A stretch of 64,000 bases of DNA from Sitta carolinensis (taxonomy: Eukaryota; Chordata; Aves; Passeriformes; Sittidae): assembly GCA_032173965.1 (NCBI GenBank), contig CM063283.1, forward strand, positions 113,159,108 to 113,223,107, given 5' to 3'. Under the pieces are notes generated by a model. It did no database searches. It saw only the letters and a list, made by a program, of their open reading frames with translations, and was not told the DNA's origin. This document shows positions 24,824 through 36,587 of the stretch, piece by piece (position 1 is the first letter of the stretch; every line of letters starts with the position of its first letter). The position numbers were made by a program, and so were the translations under genes.

Positions 24824-25429
24824 CACTCTAACCAGGAAGGGAACTGCCAGTGAAACCATCTCATTTCCATTCATGGACAGAGCTGTGAATTAAGGGAAGA
24901 ACATGGAAGATTTAAGACTCTTTATGGCATTCAGGCATCTGCTTTTGAAGTTTTATGTCTTTTTGTGACTTCCTCTCCTCAGTAGGAAAGAGGCATCAAA
25001 AAGAAATGATTGTCCCCAACCTATTTGCTTCTTCTCTAAGAAAAAAAAAAACCCTAAATCAGATAGGCTGTAGAGTGTCAATAGCTCAGGAATGCAGGAA
25101 TGAGGTTAATGGACAAATATAGAAGTGGTGTAAGCAGGGCCAGATCTCATTAACATATTTGGAGTTACACCCATTTATACCCAGCCTGGCTTTGGCCCTG
25201 GATCAGCAATTCCCCAGTGAGCAGCCTGCATCAAACCACTGCTGAATTTGGCCCATTTCATCGGACATCTGCATCCTGCCTCGAAGTGGCCTGTCACACT
25301 TACTGCACATCAGATCACACCTGCCCAGGCGGCCACGGGCAATTGACTTTTCTGTTTAAAAAAAAAAAAAAAAAAACAACCAACAAAAAAAAATTTTAAA
25401 AATTCAGTCACATATCATCAAGAAAAACA
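24824..25429. other. Unique sequence upstream of the ERG alternative promoter
   Basis: AT-rich sequence with an A run at 25357-25375. It may contain more of the promoter, but no specific motif cluster was resolved. Confidence 0.45.
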
Positions 25430-25653
25430 ACATTGTTTTAGGACTCTTATCTCTTCACTCCCAAATATCCTGTTTCTTCGAGCTGCGGTGGCCAGGACCA
25501 ATAGAAACCTCTTCCTGCCATTGGCTGACTTCATTTCCCAGAGTTAGCACAATCTCATCCGCTCTAAACAACCTCATCAAAACTTCTTTCTGGTCAGAGC
25601 GAAGCAATAATTATTATTAGCAATTATTAGCGATCAATAATCTTGGTCACATT
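25430..25653 (+). promoter_or_regulatory. ERG: Probable alternative ERG promoter and 5' UTR (MASTIK transcript)
   Basis: The 220 bases upstream of the MASTIK ATG contain a CCAAT box at 25498-25502 and an inverted CCAAT box (ATTGG) at 25520-25524, 22 bases apart, with an ETS-type TTCCTG (25512-25517) between them. A GATA-type CTTATC lies at 25446-25451. There is no convincing TATA box. The stretch from about 25562 to the ATG (TCTAAACAACCTCATC, then AATAATTATTATTAG) is probably transcribed leader. CCAAT pairs with ETS and GATA sites fit a TATA-less promoter active in endothelial or blood cells, where ERG is known to act. The transcription start cannot be read from the sequence, and the promoter call is an inference from motifs and position. 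Confidence 0.6.
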
Positions 25654-25671
25654 ATGGCAAGCACTATTAAG
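25654..25671 (+). CDS. ERG: ERG alternative first coding exon (MASTIK start)
   Basis: This 18-base coding segment reads M-A-S-T-I-K and is followed directly by the donor GTAAGG at 25672. M-A-S-T-I-K is the start of one of the two classic N-terminal forms of ERG; the other begins M-I-Q-T-V-P-D. The phase is zero, so it joins in frame to the exon at 57336, whose first codon is GAA, giving MASTIK-EALSVV as in known vertebrate ERG. ERG is a nuclear ETS-family transcription factor needed in endothelium, blood stem cells and cartilage. The ATG lies in an AT-rich leader (AATAATTATTATTAG about 50 bases upstream) that matches my recollection of the mammalian ERG leader of this isoform; an alignment should confirm that. 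Such a small exon would be missed by ORF-based annotation. The start is fixed by the conserved hexapeptide and the donor. Confidence 0.93.
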
Positions 25672-26399
25672 GTAAGGAGGGGGCACCTTTTTTTGTTGGA
25701 ATTTTTTTCTCACTGGCGTGTTCTTTGGTTTCCTTTATCAACCTAGATAAGTTAGAATTGGGCAACACCCCCACTGCCACAATAGAGGACAACAAGATTT
25801 CCTTTGTACTGCCTAGTAAATTTCCTTTTTCCTACTCCAACCATCCGCAAGGCTTAAAAACTTCAAACTCGGAAAAAAAATTGGGTTTTTTAAATTCACT
25901 GTTCAGTGGTGTGGATTGCATAGGCGAAGCCCTTTTGTGAGAGCTTCTGAAATTTCTTGTAGGTATCCCTGGGACGACTTGGATGTGTTTGTGGACTGCC
26001 ATGAGGGGAGAGGGTGTGCGCTGGAAGGAAAAACGGGGTTCCTAAGGGCACTAAACTTTTGGATACTTTGAAATGTTTCTCTTGCGGATGGGGACACAAA
26101 TTTTAGCTGAGCGGGAAGAGAGGCACCAGCTCTTGTTGCTCTCTCTCTCACGCAGGTGTTGATTTTGTGCTTTTCTAGAAACTCTTAACCTTAAACTCGG
26201 GACCTTTCTGAATGTTATTTTGATGGTGGCGGGAAAATCTCTCGGGCGCGTTCTTTTTTATGTTTTAAATTTTTTTTGGACAATAAAAATCCTTTCTTGG
26301 TGCATAACTTGATCTCGGTGCATGGTTTGTTGGTTTTGGGGGTTTTTTTAAGAATGGCTTTGCTGAGTTTTTTTGCGCTGTGTCACTTAGAAAGTTGAA

Positions 26400-26540
26400 T
26401 AAATCTGTCTAGTTTTTGTTTCTCTGGACTGGCAGTTACCAATAGAGCAATTGTTGTGATTAATTGCAGACTGTAACGGTAATTAAGCGCTTTGTGATAG
26501 TGAAACTAATTTTACATAAAGAGCAGGGACACGGAGGACT
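26400..26540. promoter_or_regulatory. Candidate conserved non-coding element
   Basis: Close to the start of the intron this stretch has CAATAGAGCAATTGTTGTG, GATTAATTGCAG and GTAACGGTAATTAAGCGC, with homeobox-type TAATTA/TTAATT cores, an ATTGT SOX-type core and two CpGs in an AT-rich setting. It reads like preserved rather than neutral sequence, but this can only be tested by alignment. Confidence 0.25.
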
Positions 26541-29500
26541 CTGCAGTGTTGTTTTATCAGGTTTGGGATCAAGGTATTATTGGATTCAGGTCTGAGGTAT
26601 TTGTTTTCTTCGTGGCATTGTCTATTTCTGTACTTTTCCAATTATGTCAGAGATTTAATGAGGGATATGGAATAGCCTGGCCGTTGGATAAGTAGGGCTG
26701 CAGATGGATTTTTCAGCAAATTCTGCTCCAGTGTTTACATTTTAGAGATCATTTGATGCTTTTTGTTACGGTTTTGGGAATCTGACAGTCTTGCCCGGGG
26801 GCAGTGTGATTAAAAAGTCTAATGAACCTTTTGTTTTTGTAATCACTGATGTTTTCATGGGGCTGTCAATAGAGAGATAGATCTGACTCTCCTCTGCAGT
26901 GCTGGCCAGCATCTGTTAAATGCTAAGTAGCTCCTGAGACTGCATTCCCTTTGGTTTTGCCGTGCATTTCAGTGCACACAGGACATGGCAGGCACTTAAT
27001 AAAAATCTTGAGTTACAGGGAGTCAGGTTTTGGCTAAAAGGTGGGCTGTGTACTGAGGTTTTAATGCTGGGTTTGCTTCTATTAATCAGAATATTGATGC
27101 AAAATTTATTTTCAAAAATAATGGCACCCGTGAGATCGGATGCCGTTTGCATTTTAGGTAACTCCTATTATTTATTTCTTATTGAGTGAATTTTAATGGG
27201 ATAGAAGATTATTAAATGATACCTAATTGACCTCCACCTTACACTTTGAGAACTGTTTTATACAGCCTGGCAATGCAATGTACTCAGCAAAATGGAAAGA
27301 TGTCCAATTCTCTCTCCTCATCTGGAGTGTGACTGTCACAGGAGGTCTCAGGCAACCCAAAATGTTGAGGATTTTGCTTCCCAGAGTGCTGGGAACACCT
27401 TACATGCTGTAGCAAGAATTAAAACTTTATTTCTGCAAGCGCAAAATGTGAAATGACTGGAAAGAAATGACAGGTGCTTCATACTCGAGGTGTAGGAAAT
27501 GTGCTCTGGCATGAGCCTGAGACAGTCCAAAGATTTTCAATTCCTCTTCTATGGGGAGTGGATTAAGAACCCTTTTAACTGAAGAGTTTCTGAAATAAGG
27601 AAATTCTGTTTGAAGGCCAGGCAGGTGTTTGTTTAGCTTTTGCTAAACTATTTTATATATATATAATATATATATAATTTTTTTTAATAATATAAATATG
27701 TAATATAATGGCTTGTGTTATCTGCTGGCAGCAGGTAGCCCAGCTATCCCAGTGTGCTTGAGGAAGGCGGAGAGCCTTACCTGGGAATTCACTGAGTCCT
27801 TTAGGGAAGCTGTGGAGTGATTAAATCCCAGACTTAGGATGTGAATGGTTCTGTGTGTCTGTTCCTAACTGGGCAGAGACTTCTCAGAACCTAGACCCGT
27901 GCCAAGGTGACCTTGCAGCCAGGGAGCCTGATTCATCCCGTGGGACACTGGGGGGAATTGGGCTGGTTGTACTGGGGCTCACTGGGGTCTGGCAAGGCAA
28001 ACCCAGCTGTGAGTTTTGGGTGCTGGGTTTGATGTCCTGAGCGTGGTTTCCCCAGGGATCACTCTCTCCTCACCTGTGGGAATCATTAAAGGTAAAATTT
28101 TTATGGGAAAACTGCATAAAGCGGGTCCCAGGAACAGCAGAACAGAAATTAGAGCTGCAGTTGCAGGTTTTGAATGTAGCTAAGTGAATAGAGGACAAGG
28201 ACAGAAAATGATGGCTTGAGTCTTGAAGTTTGGTCAGCAGAAATCATAAGGATGCAGAAAAATAAATCTGTCAAGATATAGAAAGTTTTAATAATGGAGC
28301 GCTGTGCCTGAGCCCCCCTTCTGCTGCCCCCTGCTCCTTTTTCCCTGGGCAGGGGAAAGCGCCCTGGAGGGAGGTTTCTCCTGAAGAGGAGGAGGAGGAG
28401 GCAGCAGCACCTTTTTCCCAGGCTATGGCATGGATGGATAATATCAATCCTGCCTTCCCCACTGGACCCTCCTTGCCCAGGGATCCCTCCCTTGGATGGG
28501 GAGAGGTCAGCACGAGAAGCTGTGGAGAGGAAGGTGGGGCAAGGAGGTGCCTGCCCAGCCAGGATTTTGGGTTGATCTTTCATATCCTGGTGTGCACTCA
28601 GCCGAGCTCTCTCTTAAGTTTTTTTTGGCATTTTGAAGGATAAAATGTGGTTTTTCAAGTGGGAAAAGTCTCCTCAGAGTGAAGGTTTTGGTGCTGATAG
28701 GTTTCCCTCTGGCTCAGGTGGTGTCTGACAGCTCTGTGGTGGCACAGCAGTGCAGAGCACTAAAGCTCTTATTTTAACATTGTTATTATTAAACATTATC
28801 AAATAAATGCAGTTATTTATATTTATTAGTCACACTACTGTAAATACAATTTTCGAACATATCTGAATTAGGCATCTGTCTTTTGTTTGTGTTTTGGCTT
28901 TTTTTTAAAATAGGATGGAGCAAAAATTATTGAAGTGTTACCTTGGGATGAAGTAAAAATAGTTATCCTGGAGGTCATTTTGGTGTTTTTTCCATTATCC
29001 ATTCCACAGTGGAGGAAAGAACATTAAATAGAAAAGTACAACTAGAATTCTAATTCCTTGCCATGTTCAAGCTTTGCTCTGTTTCTCTTTTTGCCTGCCA
29101 GTGCCATTATGTTTATTCTCAGAAAAACTCTTGAGTAAGTTGGCTTTATAATGATTTATTGGTTATACTTGTGGATATTTCTTTTCCTTTAACTTACACC
29201 TAAATACACTCACGTCTGCTCTTCATTATTATTTCCTGAAGTGATGTTCATATGGTGTCTATGATTTCAGGGAGAAAAAGCCTGTGTGTTTGATAAGGGA
29301 CAGGAGAATCTTTGTGGTTTCTGAGGCTTGAGGGCGTGGATGCACTGATTAAAGCAGAATATAGGGGGCAAGATTAATTTTTTTTTTGAGGAATCTTACT
29401 CTGCGCTTGTCTCTATAGCATTACTTAACTCCCAATTTCTTTTAGAAACTCCAAGCAGTCACTCAAATGCTTTTGAAAGCTGGAGACAGTTAAGAAATAA

Positions 29501-30450
29501 ATCTGTTCATGGCATATGGAAATGTTTAAGGCTTTGTTTGGAGGATTGCATCTGCACTGAGTCCAGCAGAGCCGACACAGTAATTTGTACTTCTGTTCCT
29601 TGCATTAGAACAATTATTAAGATTATTATCTTTTTTTTTTTTTTTTTTCCCTTTTTATTATTATTTCCCTCACCTCAGTTAGCAGCATATTTAACTTTCA
29701 GCCTGTAAATGCTTCCATTGACTTTGGTGGTGTTGCACATTTGAAGCTGAGCACACACCTGGGTGCTCTGGTGAATCAACAACAGCAGAGCCTTAAAGCA
29801 CTTTCCCTCATCCTCCACTCCTTAATCCAAACTTCCCGCCAATTTCATGAAGGTTTTGTCCCAAAAAAGGCAGTAGAATCAGAGCTATAATTATTTCCAG
29901 GTAAAGCAGTATTTCTGACTCAAGTACAAATGAGCAATTCCAAGGCAGAAATGAGCAGAAGTTATTTTGGGGCGATTTTTATGTTGTTTTCTTTTGCTTT
30001 TAATCAGCAGCCATTTAACTCAATTTGGTTCGTGTCTTCATATGCCAAGATGAAGTGAAATATAAGGATTTTGCTTTCTAGAATTAAGTCCCCAGGCAAG
30101 GAACAACAGCTGGAAAATGCATATGTTTGACTGTCGGAGTTTGTTGGTTTGTTTGTTTTTCCTGAACAAGAACTACATTATCCCTTAACAAAATGTTTTT
30201 CAGCAAGTTCCCCGTGTTACAAAAGGCCTTTCAGAAATAATGTTCAAAGAAACAAGTGCTCTTGGAGAATGACTTGCTGAAAGATAAACACAGAAGCAGT
30301 TTTGCAAAATATGAATGCCAAAAAAAGATATTTATTTTCCAAGTGGCACTTTATAATTCAATAAAAATATATAATGCTGTTTACTCAGGAAGAAGTAGCC
30401 TTTATAGTGCAAGTTTCTAAATCAAGCCGGGAGAATTACTTAGAAAATCA
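26541..30450. other. Unique AT-rich intron sequence
   Basis: About 3.9 kb with no recognised repeat family other than TA-rich (27645-27708) and T-rich (29630-29650) runs. A 144-codon minus-strand frame at 28149-28583 lies in a GC-richer patch and shows no domain. Confidence 0.5.
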
Positions 30451-30453
30451 GGG

Positions 30454-30485
<32 letters not shown>
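30454..30485. repeat. Poly-A tract (32)
   Basis: Uninterrupted run of 32 A followed by AAAAG-type A-rich sequence to about 30497. No retroposon body recognised beside it. Confidence 0.95.
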
Positions 30486-30487
<2 letters not shown>

Positions 30488-30497
30488 AAAAAAGAAA

Positions 30498-31800
30498 ATG
30501 TGATTTTGTATCATTTATATAATGAATTTTAGCAAAATAAGGGTGATACAGTAGAAAATATCACAGTGCCAAACCTTGTCAGGGTAAATAATTCATTGAA
30601 TGTGATGTGATTTTTATCAGATCCATCTTTGAAAACTTAATTTCTTTGGATAATTATACAGCCACCCTGCTGTCCTTGATATACATATATATATATTTGA
30701 TATTTATGTATTACAGAAGAAATTTTTTCATTGTAAACATCAACAATGATAGGAAAACTTAGAAGCACTTATGTGAAAAAGGCATCAGTCCTTTCCTTAA
30801 AAATAGATTTGTGTTTGTGGTTGGAGGGGTTGTTTTCAATGTTGTAACCAAGCCTGCCTGAGGTTGGAGAATGCTGTGTCCCTCAATTTATTCCTGCTCC
30901 TTTAGGACTGTATAATCCTGTAAATAATTGATAACGATGAACAGAGGGAGAAGTTTTGGAAATCTGGTGAGATTTGGCTTGCAAATGTTACCCTTCTCCT
31001 TGAAATGCATCTTTAGGCACTGGGTTACTAAGCCCAGAGAAAGATTGGACATTTCTTTCAGGAAAGGGATGTTAGTGGTTACTAAATAAAATTCATGGTG
31101 GTTTTTAATAACTGCTGTGTATTAATCAGCATTCTGGTAATTATCATTATCAAATTCGTTTCAAAGTAAAATGGATGAATTGACAATTATCTGTCAGAAG
31201 AACGCCATCGGACATTAAATATTAAAAAAGAATGATGAATTTTTTTTAAAGGGCTAGGTTGAGAGGCTCGGAGTGGGCAAGGGAAATGGTCTTTTGGGAA
31301 TCCTGCCTGGCAGGGGTGCCTAGGATGTGCTGAGTTCCCCCTGCAGTGCTGTTTATTTGCAGTGTGGGTGGAAGTGGTGTCACCAGGCTGGCGTGACCTT
31401 GTCACCCTGGGAGAAGAGCTGACTTGCTTAGTCAAAGGTGTGTGCTGCCAACAGATGACAGGGACTGGCTTTATGCAAATACCTGCAGGAAGGGGTGGAG
31501 CCCCATTTTCGGGAAGTGCCAGGGCTCTTTAAAGCTACCTGCCTGATTTATCAGGGATGAGAGAGCAGCAGAGACACGGTACCACAGGTGGAGAAAAATA
31601 AAAAAACCCAACCTCGTTACAGCAAGGAGCAGCACGTTAATTCTAAGTGGAAGGGTTTGCATAACTGCAGGAGGGTGTTTTTTTTAAGCCTCATTCTTCA
31701 GAGCTTGAAAAACATCTTTTTTTAGACTCTCTGTTTATTACCTTGATAAACAGCAAAATGCTGCCACAGCAATTACCTTGATGATAAAGGGTCTGTAGAC
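30498..31800. other. Unique AT-rich intron sequence
   Basis: No exon or repeat family recognised. Several TTATC/GATAA cores occur (for example 31142-31153 and 31184-31191), near the stronger cluster at 31801. Confidence 0.45.
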
Positions 31801-31895
31801 AGATACTTCCTGCATTCATTTCCTACCCAGATAAGCTGCCAAAATCAGGGACTACCAATACAGGAAATGCTTTCAATAGGAACTTCCTATCTGTT
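31801..31895. promoter_or_regulatory. ETS/GATA site cluster, candidate ERG intronic enhancer
   Basis: Within 95 bases there are five ETS-type cores: TTCCTG (31807-31812), TTTCCT (31819-31824), CAGGAAAT (31861-31868), AGGAA (31878-31882) and TTCCT (31884-31888). Two GATA motifs also occur: AGATAAG (31829-31835) and TATCT (31888-31892). Such grouping is typical of endothelial and blood stem-cell enhancers. ERG is known in mammals to carry an intronic stem-cell enhancer bound by ETS and GATA factors and by ERG itself. It is an inference that this is the avian counterpart or a similar element; an E-box, often part of this signature, was not seen in the core. Confidence 0.5.
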
Positions 31896-31935
31896 AATAT
31901 CTAATTCACTGAAAAGATCTAAGTCCTTCTTGTTT

Positions 31936-32860
31936 CATATAAAGGTAGTGCTCTACCTGATACTATTTAAACACTCAAGCCCCAGTACAATGCATCTGTT
32001 GCTGTAATAAATTTCAAACCAATGCTGTTATCCTGAGCTATGAAATATCAGCGTTTTTCTCTGCACTGGTAGGAAAAGTGCCCCTTTATTTTATAATATT
32101 GGGAATCAGGATGCTTCAAAATCCGCTGTCATTCTTTCAGATGAAAATTAAGCATCTTCCCTCAAACTGCTTGTTGCCTGAATTCTTTCCTCGTTTCTGT
32201 ACATCTCCAAGTAAAATACAAGTTTTAGTAGCACTTGAGGAGGACTTCTCCAGAAAATAGTTCAGAACATGTTCTGGAGATCTTGGAGATTCATGGCCAT
32301 TTTTTGCAATCCACAGTGCTCTCTACATACTCAACCAAAAATGACTGGAACAGAAATTTTGCCTCACTGTGCTGGGAAATAAAACCATGACTAACCTGTG
32401 TGTTTGAACCTCTGCTAAGGAAAAGAGAAACTCAGAGCAAAGGGAAAGGAAATAAAGGCAGAAAACCTCATTGCTAATTGTAACTTCAGGGTAATTTGTT
32501 TCAGGCGCATGAACAGGATGAATGAGGATTTATGAAACCTGGACTGAAATTGGCCAAAATGAAGTCAACAGAATGGCTTGACTGGGACCAGGCTTTCACC
32601 CAAGATATTCAGGAGTTCAGCCCAAAAATTCTGTGTTTTGCCAGTGATTCCACTGGAGTCATTCCAGGTTTCTGCCACTCTGACTGAGATAGGTATTTTT
32701 GCCTTTCCCTTCAGAATTGAGAAGTCATTTGCTGTTGTGGCTTCATTTAAGTCCCTCCTTTTCATCTGGGATGAGCAGTCCCACATTCAGTTATCTCCTC
32801 AGATTGCAAAATCCATGTTGTGCTCTGCATCTGGGATCTGAGAACCTGGATGGGTTTCCT
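31936..32860. other. Unique intron sequence
   Basis: No gene or repeat family recognised between the ETS/GATA cluster and the 27-bp minisatellite. Confidence 0.5.
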
Positions 32861-33590
32861 GAGCCTGGGAGTCTGAGGCTGGATTCACAGGCTGGGAGTC
32901 TGAGGCTGGAGTCACAGCTGGGTCTGAGTGGAGTCAGAGGCTGGAGTCTGGGGTGGAGTCAGGCTGGGAGTCTGAGGCTGGAGTCAGAGGCTGGGAGTCT
33001 GAGGCTGGAGTCAGAGGCTGGGAGTCTGAGGCTGGAGTCAGAGGCTGGGAGTCTGAGGCTGGAGTCAAGGCTGGATCTGAGCTGAGTCAGAGGCTGGGAG
33101 TCTGAGGCTGGATTCACAGGCTGGGAGTCTGAGGCTGGAGTCAGAGGCTGGGAGTCTGAGGCTGGATTCAGAGGCTGGGAGTCTGAGGCTGGAGTCAGAG
33201 GCTGGGAGTCTGAGGCTGGATTCACAGGCTGGGAGTCTGAGGCTGGATTCACAGGCTGGGAGTTGAGGCTGGAGTCAGAGGCTGGGAGTCTGAGGCTGGA
33301 GTCAGAGGCTGGGAGTCTGAGGCTGGATCACAGGCTGGGAGTCTGAGGCTGGATTCACAGGCTGGAGTCTAGGCTGAGTCAGAGGCTGGGAGTTGAGCTG
33401 GATTCAGAGCTGGGAGTCTGAGGCTGGATCACAGGCTGGAGTCTGAGGCTGGATCAGAGGCTGGGAGTCTGAGGCTGGAGTCAGAGGCTGGGAGTCTGAG
33501 GCTGGAGTCAGAGGCTGGGAGTCTGAGGCTGGAGTCAGAGGCTGGAGTCTGAGGCTGGTCAGGGGCTGGATCTGGAGCGGATTCAGAGGC
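32861..33590. repeat. 27-bp minisatellite (about 27 units)
   Basis: Tandem units of GAGGCTGGGAGTCTGAGGC then TGGAGTCA, period 27 (for example 32964 to 32991). Variants have ATTCACAG in place of AGTCAGAG, or single-base losses in the GGG run. Because 27 is a multiple of three, nine-residue open-frame repeats appear on both strands; they are broken by the single-base losses and are not genes. Confidence 0.95.
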
Positions 33591-33989
33591 CCTTCCAGAG
33601 ACCATGGGGGTCCCATCCCTTGGAGATTCCTTGGCTGTGGGACAGGAGGGCTGCTCCTGTGGGCACCTGACCCAACACCGCAGATATTACAGAGGGTTCT
33701 GCAAGCTGGAGGTTGATTGTGACAAGTGGCTTCCCCAAGAAGCTTTAGGAAGTTGCCCCTTGGCTTTGGGCTCGCAGGGGTGCTGGGGAAATGCACACTT
33801 TGTCCTGAAAGCAATGTTCCTCAGATGTGGTTTAGTCAGTTCTTATCTGCTCACATAAATTTTTATTATTGTTAATCTTTGGCGTACTCACAGCAGCTTT
33901 CCTCATGCGTCAGGTATTCCCTTGGAAATGCTCAAAACTGTTGCCTTTTACTAATCAGATCAACTCACTAAAGTGGTGGCCAGAGACAT

Positions 33990-34480
33990 TTTTCACATTA
34001 TTTCCATGCAGCCATTACCTTTTAAAATATTTCCCCGCGATTTGTCATCGAGGCATCGTTACCTCTGCTGTTTTCATGGAATTCAGAATCCAATTGTTTA
34101 GTCTACGTAAAAGGGGGGAAAACGAGGGGGATCCTGTGCCTTTAATGTTGTTTATAACGGTTGGACAGAGCTTGTCAGGTGAAGGTTAATTGCTCTCCAG
34201 TTAAAGCAGTTCTCTGCACAGATGGGTTATCAGGGCTGAACACTCGTTACAAGATTAATCTCGTTTCCGACAAGACTTCCCTTTCCTCCAACTGATTTTT
34301 GCTCAGCCATTGGACCTGTCACCAGCCGTTGAGAGAAGGGTGGGTTACCTCTGGGATATTAATGCCTGTGAGCAGCGAAACAATGCAGAGTGTGTGTCAT
34401 ATCGGCGGGGAACATCTTTAGGAGACAGCACATTTCAGAGCTCTTCTGAAGGTCGAGATTCATAAACAACAGAAATAATC
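33990..34480. promoter_or_regulatory. Candidate conserved non-coding element
   Basis: A repeat-free stretch that keeps about a dozen CpGs (CCCCGCGATTTGTCATCGAG, CATATCGGCGGGG) outside any island. It also holds a GATA-type TTATCAG, a CAGGTG E-box and several TTCC cores. Retained CpG in non-island sequence hints at constraint. No function can be read directly. Confidence 0.25.
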
Positions 34481-36104
34481 AGGAGCAGTTGTGTTAACCC
34501 TCCTCATGGACACAAACTCGTAGGCTCCTTTCTGGGGTCCCTCCTCATCTCTGTGGACCTGTTTTTTTGGGTGCAAAGGTGTATTTTTGGTGAAAATTTT
34601 AGCCAACTCTTGGTGAGATATGGAACCTAAGATACTTCTTCTGTCCAGTTGATTGATGGACGAGTTTACATTTAAGAATAAACCTTCAGTTTATGCTTAA
34701 ATGAGAGGCCATAAATCATGGTGACCACTCAAAGAAATTCAAACTTTGGGAGTTCTGTCTTGGGCTCTAAGCAAACCTCTTGAATTTTCCTCTTTTTCCG
34801 AGCTGGAGTCAGTCATTCAGAGATGGATCCACTGGGCTCCAGAGGTATGAGATGGATGTAAAGTGTGAGGAGAACCAGGCACATCATGTTCTTAGCACAA
34901 TATTGCCTTTCTAGCCAAGGCTGCAGCAGCTCTGCCAGTCCAGGCTCATCTTGAGAATTTGGATGGACCAAGTTCAAGGAGGCTGCGGCACGAACGCAAA
35001 AGTCTCGCTGGAGTTTTTGGGTTTATTTCAGGAGTTCTGATACAACCAAAATAACACAACTTGGCAGAAGGCTCTGGCTGCCAGGTTTCTGCCACGCAGT
35101 TTTAGTCAGTAAATTCCAAAACACTAAACAAATATTCAAGGCAACAAACAGGGTAGCTCTGATGTTTCCTTCGAGTTTCCTGTCCTGGCTTGGGATCAGC
35201 TCCATCCTGTCAATGGTGCTGAGGCTCTTCATTGACTTCTGTGAACTTTGAGTCAGGCTGGGTTGTCCCAGCCAAGAAATCCAGCTCTGTGGAGGGTTGT
35301 GGGCTGCATGGCATTCACTGGATGATTTATTTGTAATTTGTTTTATAAACATGCAAAAAAACGAATAAATTATATAAAAAACAATTTTTGTTAAAAAAAA
35401 AATCTGTCTACAAGTTTCTGACAATTTCTTTATTTTCTTTTTTTAATTTTCTTTTAACCATCAAGTAGTTTAATAACCTTAACTGCTGAATTCTTAGGGT
35501 TTCTCATACTAGCGAGATTAAAAATGCATTTTCCTTTGATTTAGAATCCACAGGGTTTAAGGAAATTTACTTGCTCCAGTTATAAAGCTGAAATGAAAGG
35601 TAGACAGGAATGTAACCTCTGGATGTCATCCTCTTCAGCACTGTGCATTCAGAGCCAAAGCAATTCAAGAGAGTGAATTCCATTACTGCTTCTAATAAGA
35701 TAGGAAAAGTGCATAGTAAATCTTTACAATGCCAACTAAATCACTGGTGCTTTATGCCAAAGGAGGCAAGTTTAGCAGAAAGTTTTTAAATGGGCCAGGT
35801 TGAATTATTTTTAAAAGAAGAGAGTCCCTAAGAGGTTGTTAAATCACTGCGTAGAGCCCTGAATAAGGATCTTGTTTTTCAAGATGCTGATCGAGCTGAG
35901 AGTTCCTGCTGTCTGTGCTCAGTGAGAATTCAGATGGTTTTGAAGAGGGAAGCTTTCACACAGTTAGGAATTGTTGTGCCACTTACCTGATGTGAGAAAA
36001 CCCCTCCTTGTCAATGCCACCTTTCTAGAAAAAGGAAAATGAAAGTGGTCAGATCTTTTTCTTCCAAAGAAAGGTCTTTGTTTAGCAAAATAGTGAATAT
36101 TTAA
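34481..36104. other. Unique AT-rich intron sequence
   Basis: No exon or repeat family recognised. A 133-codon minus-strand frame (35023-35424) has no recognisable domain. Confidence 0.5.
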
Positions 36105-36300
36105 TGTGAGGCCCTGGCCCAGGGTGCCCAGAGCAGCTGTGGCTGCCCCTGGATCCCTGGCAGTGCCCCAGGCCAGGCTGGACACTGGGGCTGGAGCAGC
36201 CTGGCACAGGGAAGGGGTCCCTGTCCATGGCAGAGAGTGGGAAAAAGATGATTTTTAAAGTCCCTTCCAACCCAAGCCATTCTGTGATTCTGTGATGGTT
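36105..36300 (+). mobile_element. CR1 LINE fragment
   Basis: CCCCTGGATCCCTGGCAGTG leads to a clear sense 3' end: AAGTCCCTTCCAACCCAAGC then CATTCTGTGATTCTGTGAT, which includes the CR1 8-bp terminal repeat. It is the same subfamily as the copy at 12383, in opposite orientation. Confidence 0.95.
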
Positions 36301-36410
36301 TGATTTTCTCACTTAGAACAGGAAACCTTAGATCCAAGCATTCAAAATGAACTACGAAGTCCAAAGCTGTTGGGCAGGTGGGTTGCAGATTTGACAACTG
36401 CAACATCTTT

Positions 36411-36433
36411 AAAAAAAAAAAAAAAAAAAAAAA
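36411..36433. repeat. Poly-A tract (23)
   Basis: Uninterrupted run of 23 A in unique intron sequence. Confidence 0.95.
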
Positions 36434-36587
36434 GAAGTAATTTAAATAGATGTTGGAAATATTTTGTGCTAAAGCACAATCTATGACATGTATATGTGAA
36501 TTACTGACTTTAAACTGATTCTGTGTGAATTTTCTCTCTGCTATGGTGCCCAGACCCTTCTCAATTGGCATGAATGTGGAATCTTAC

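Noticed and set aside
1..25429. Possible location of the other ERG start exon (M-I-Q-T-V-P-D...).
   Set aside because: I looked for the peptide and its expected codons followed by a donor and did not find them; the exon is probably to the left of the window.
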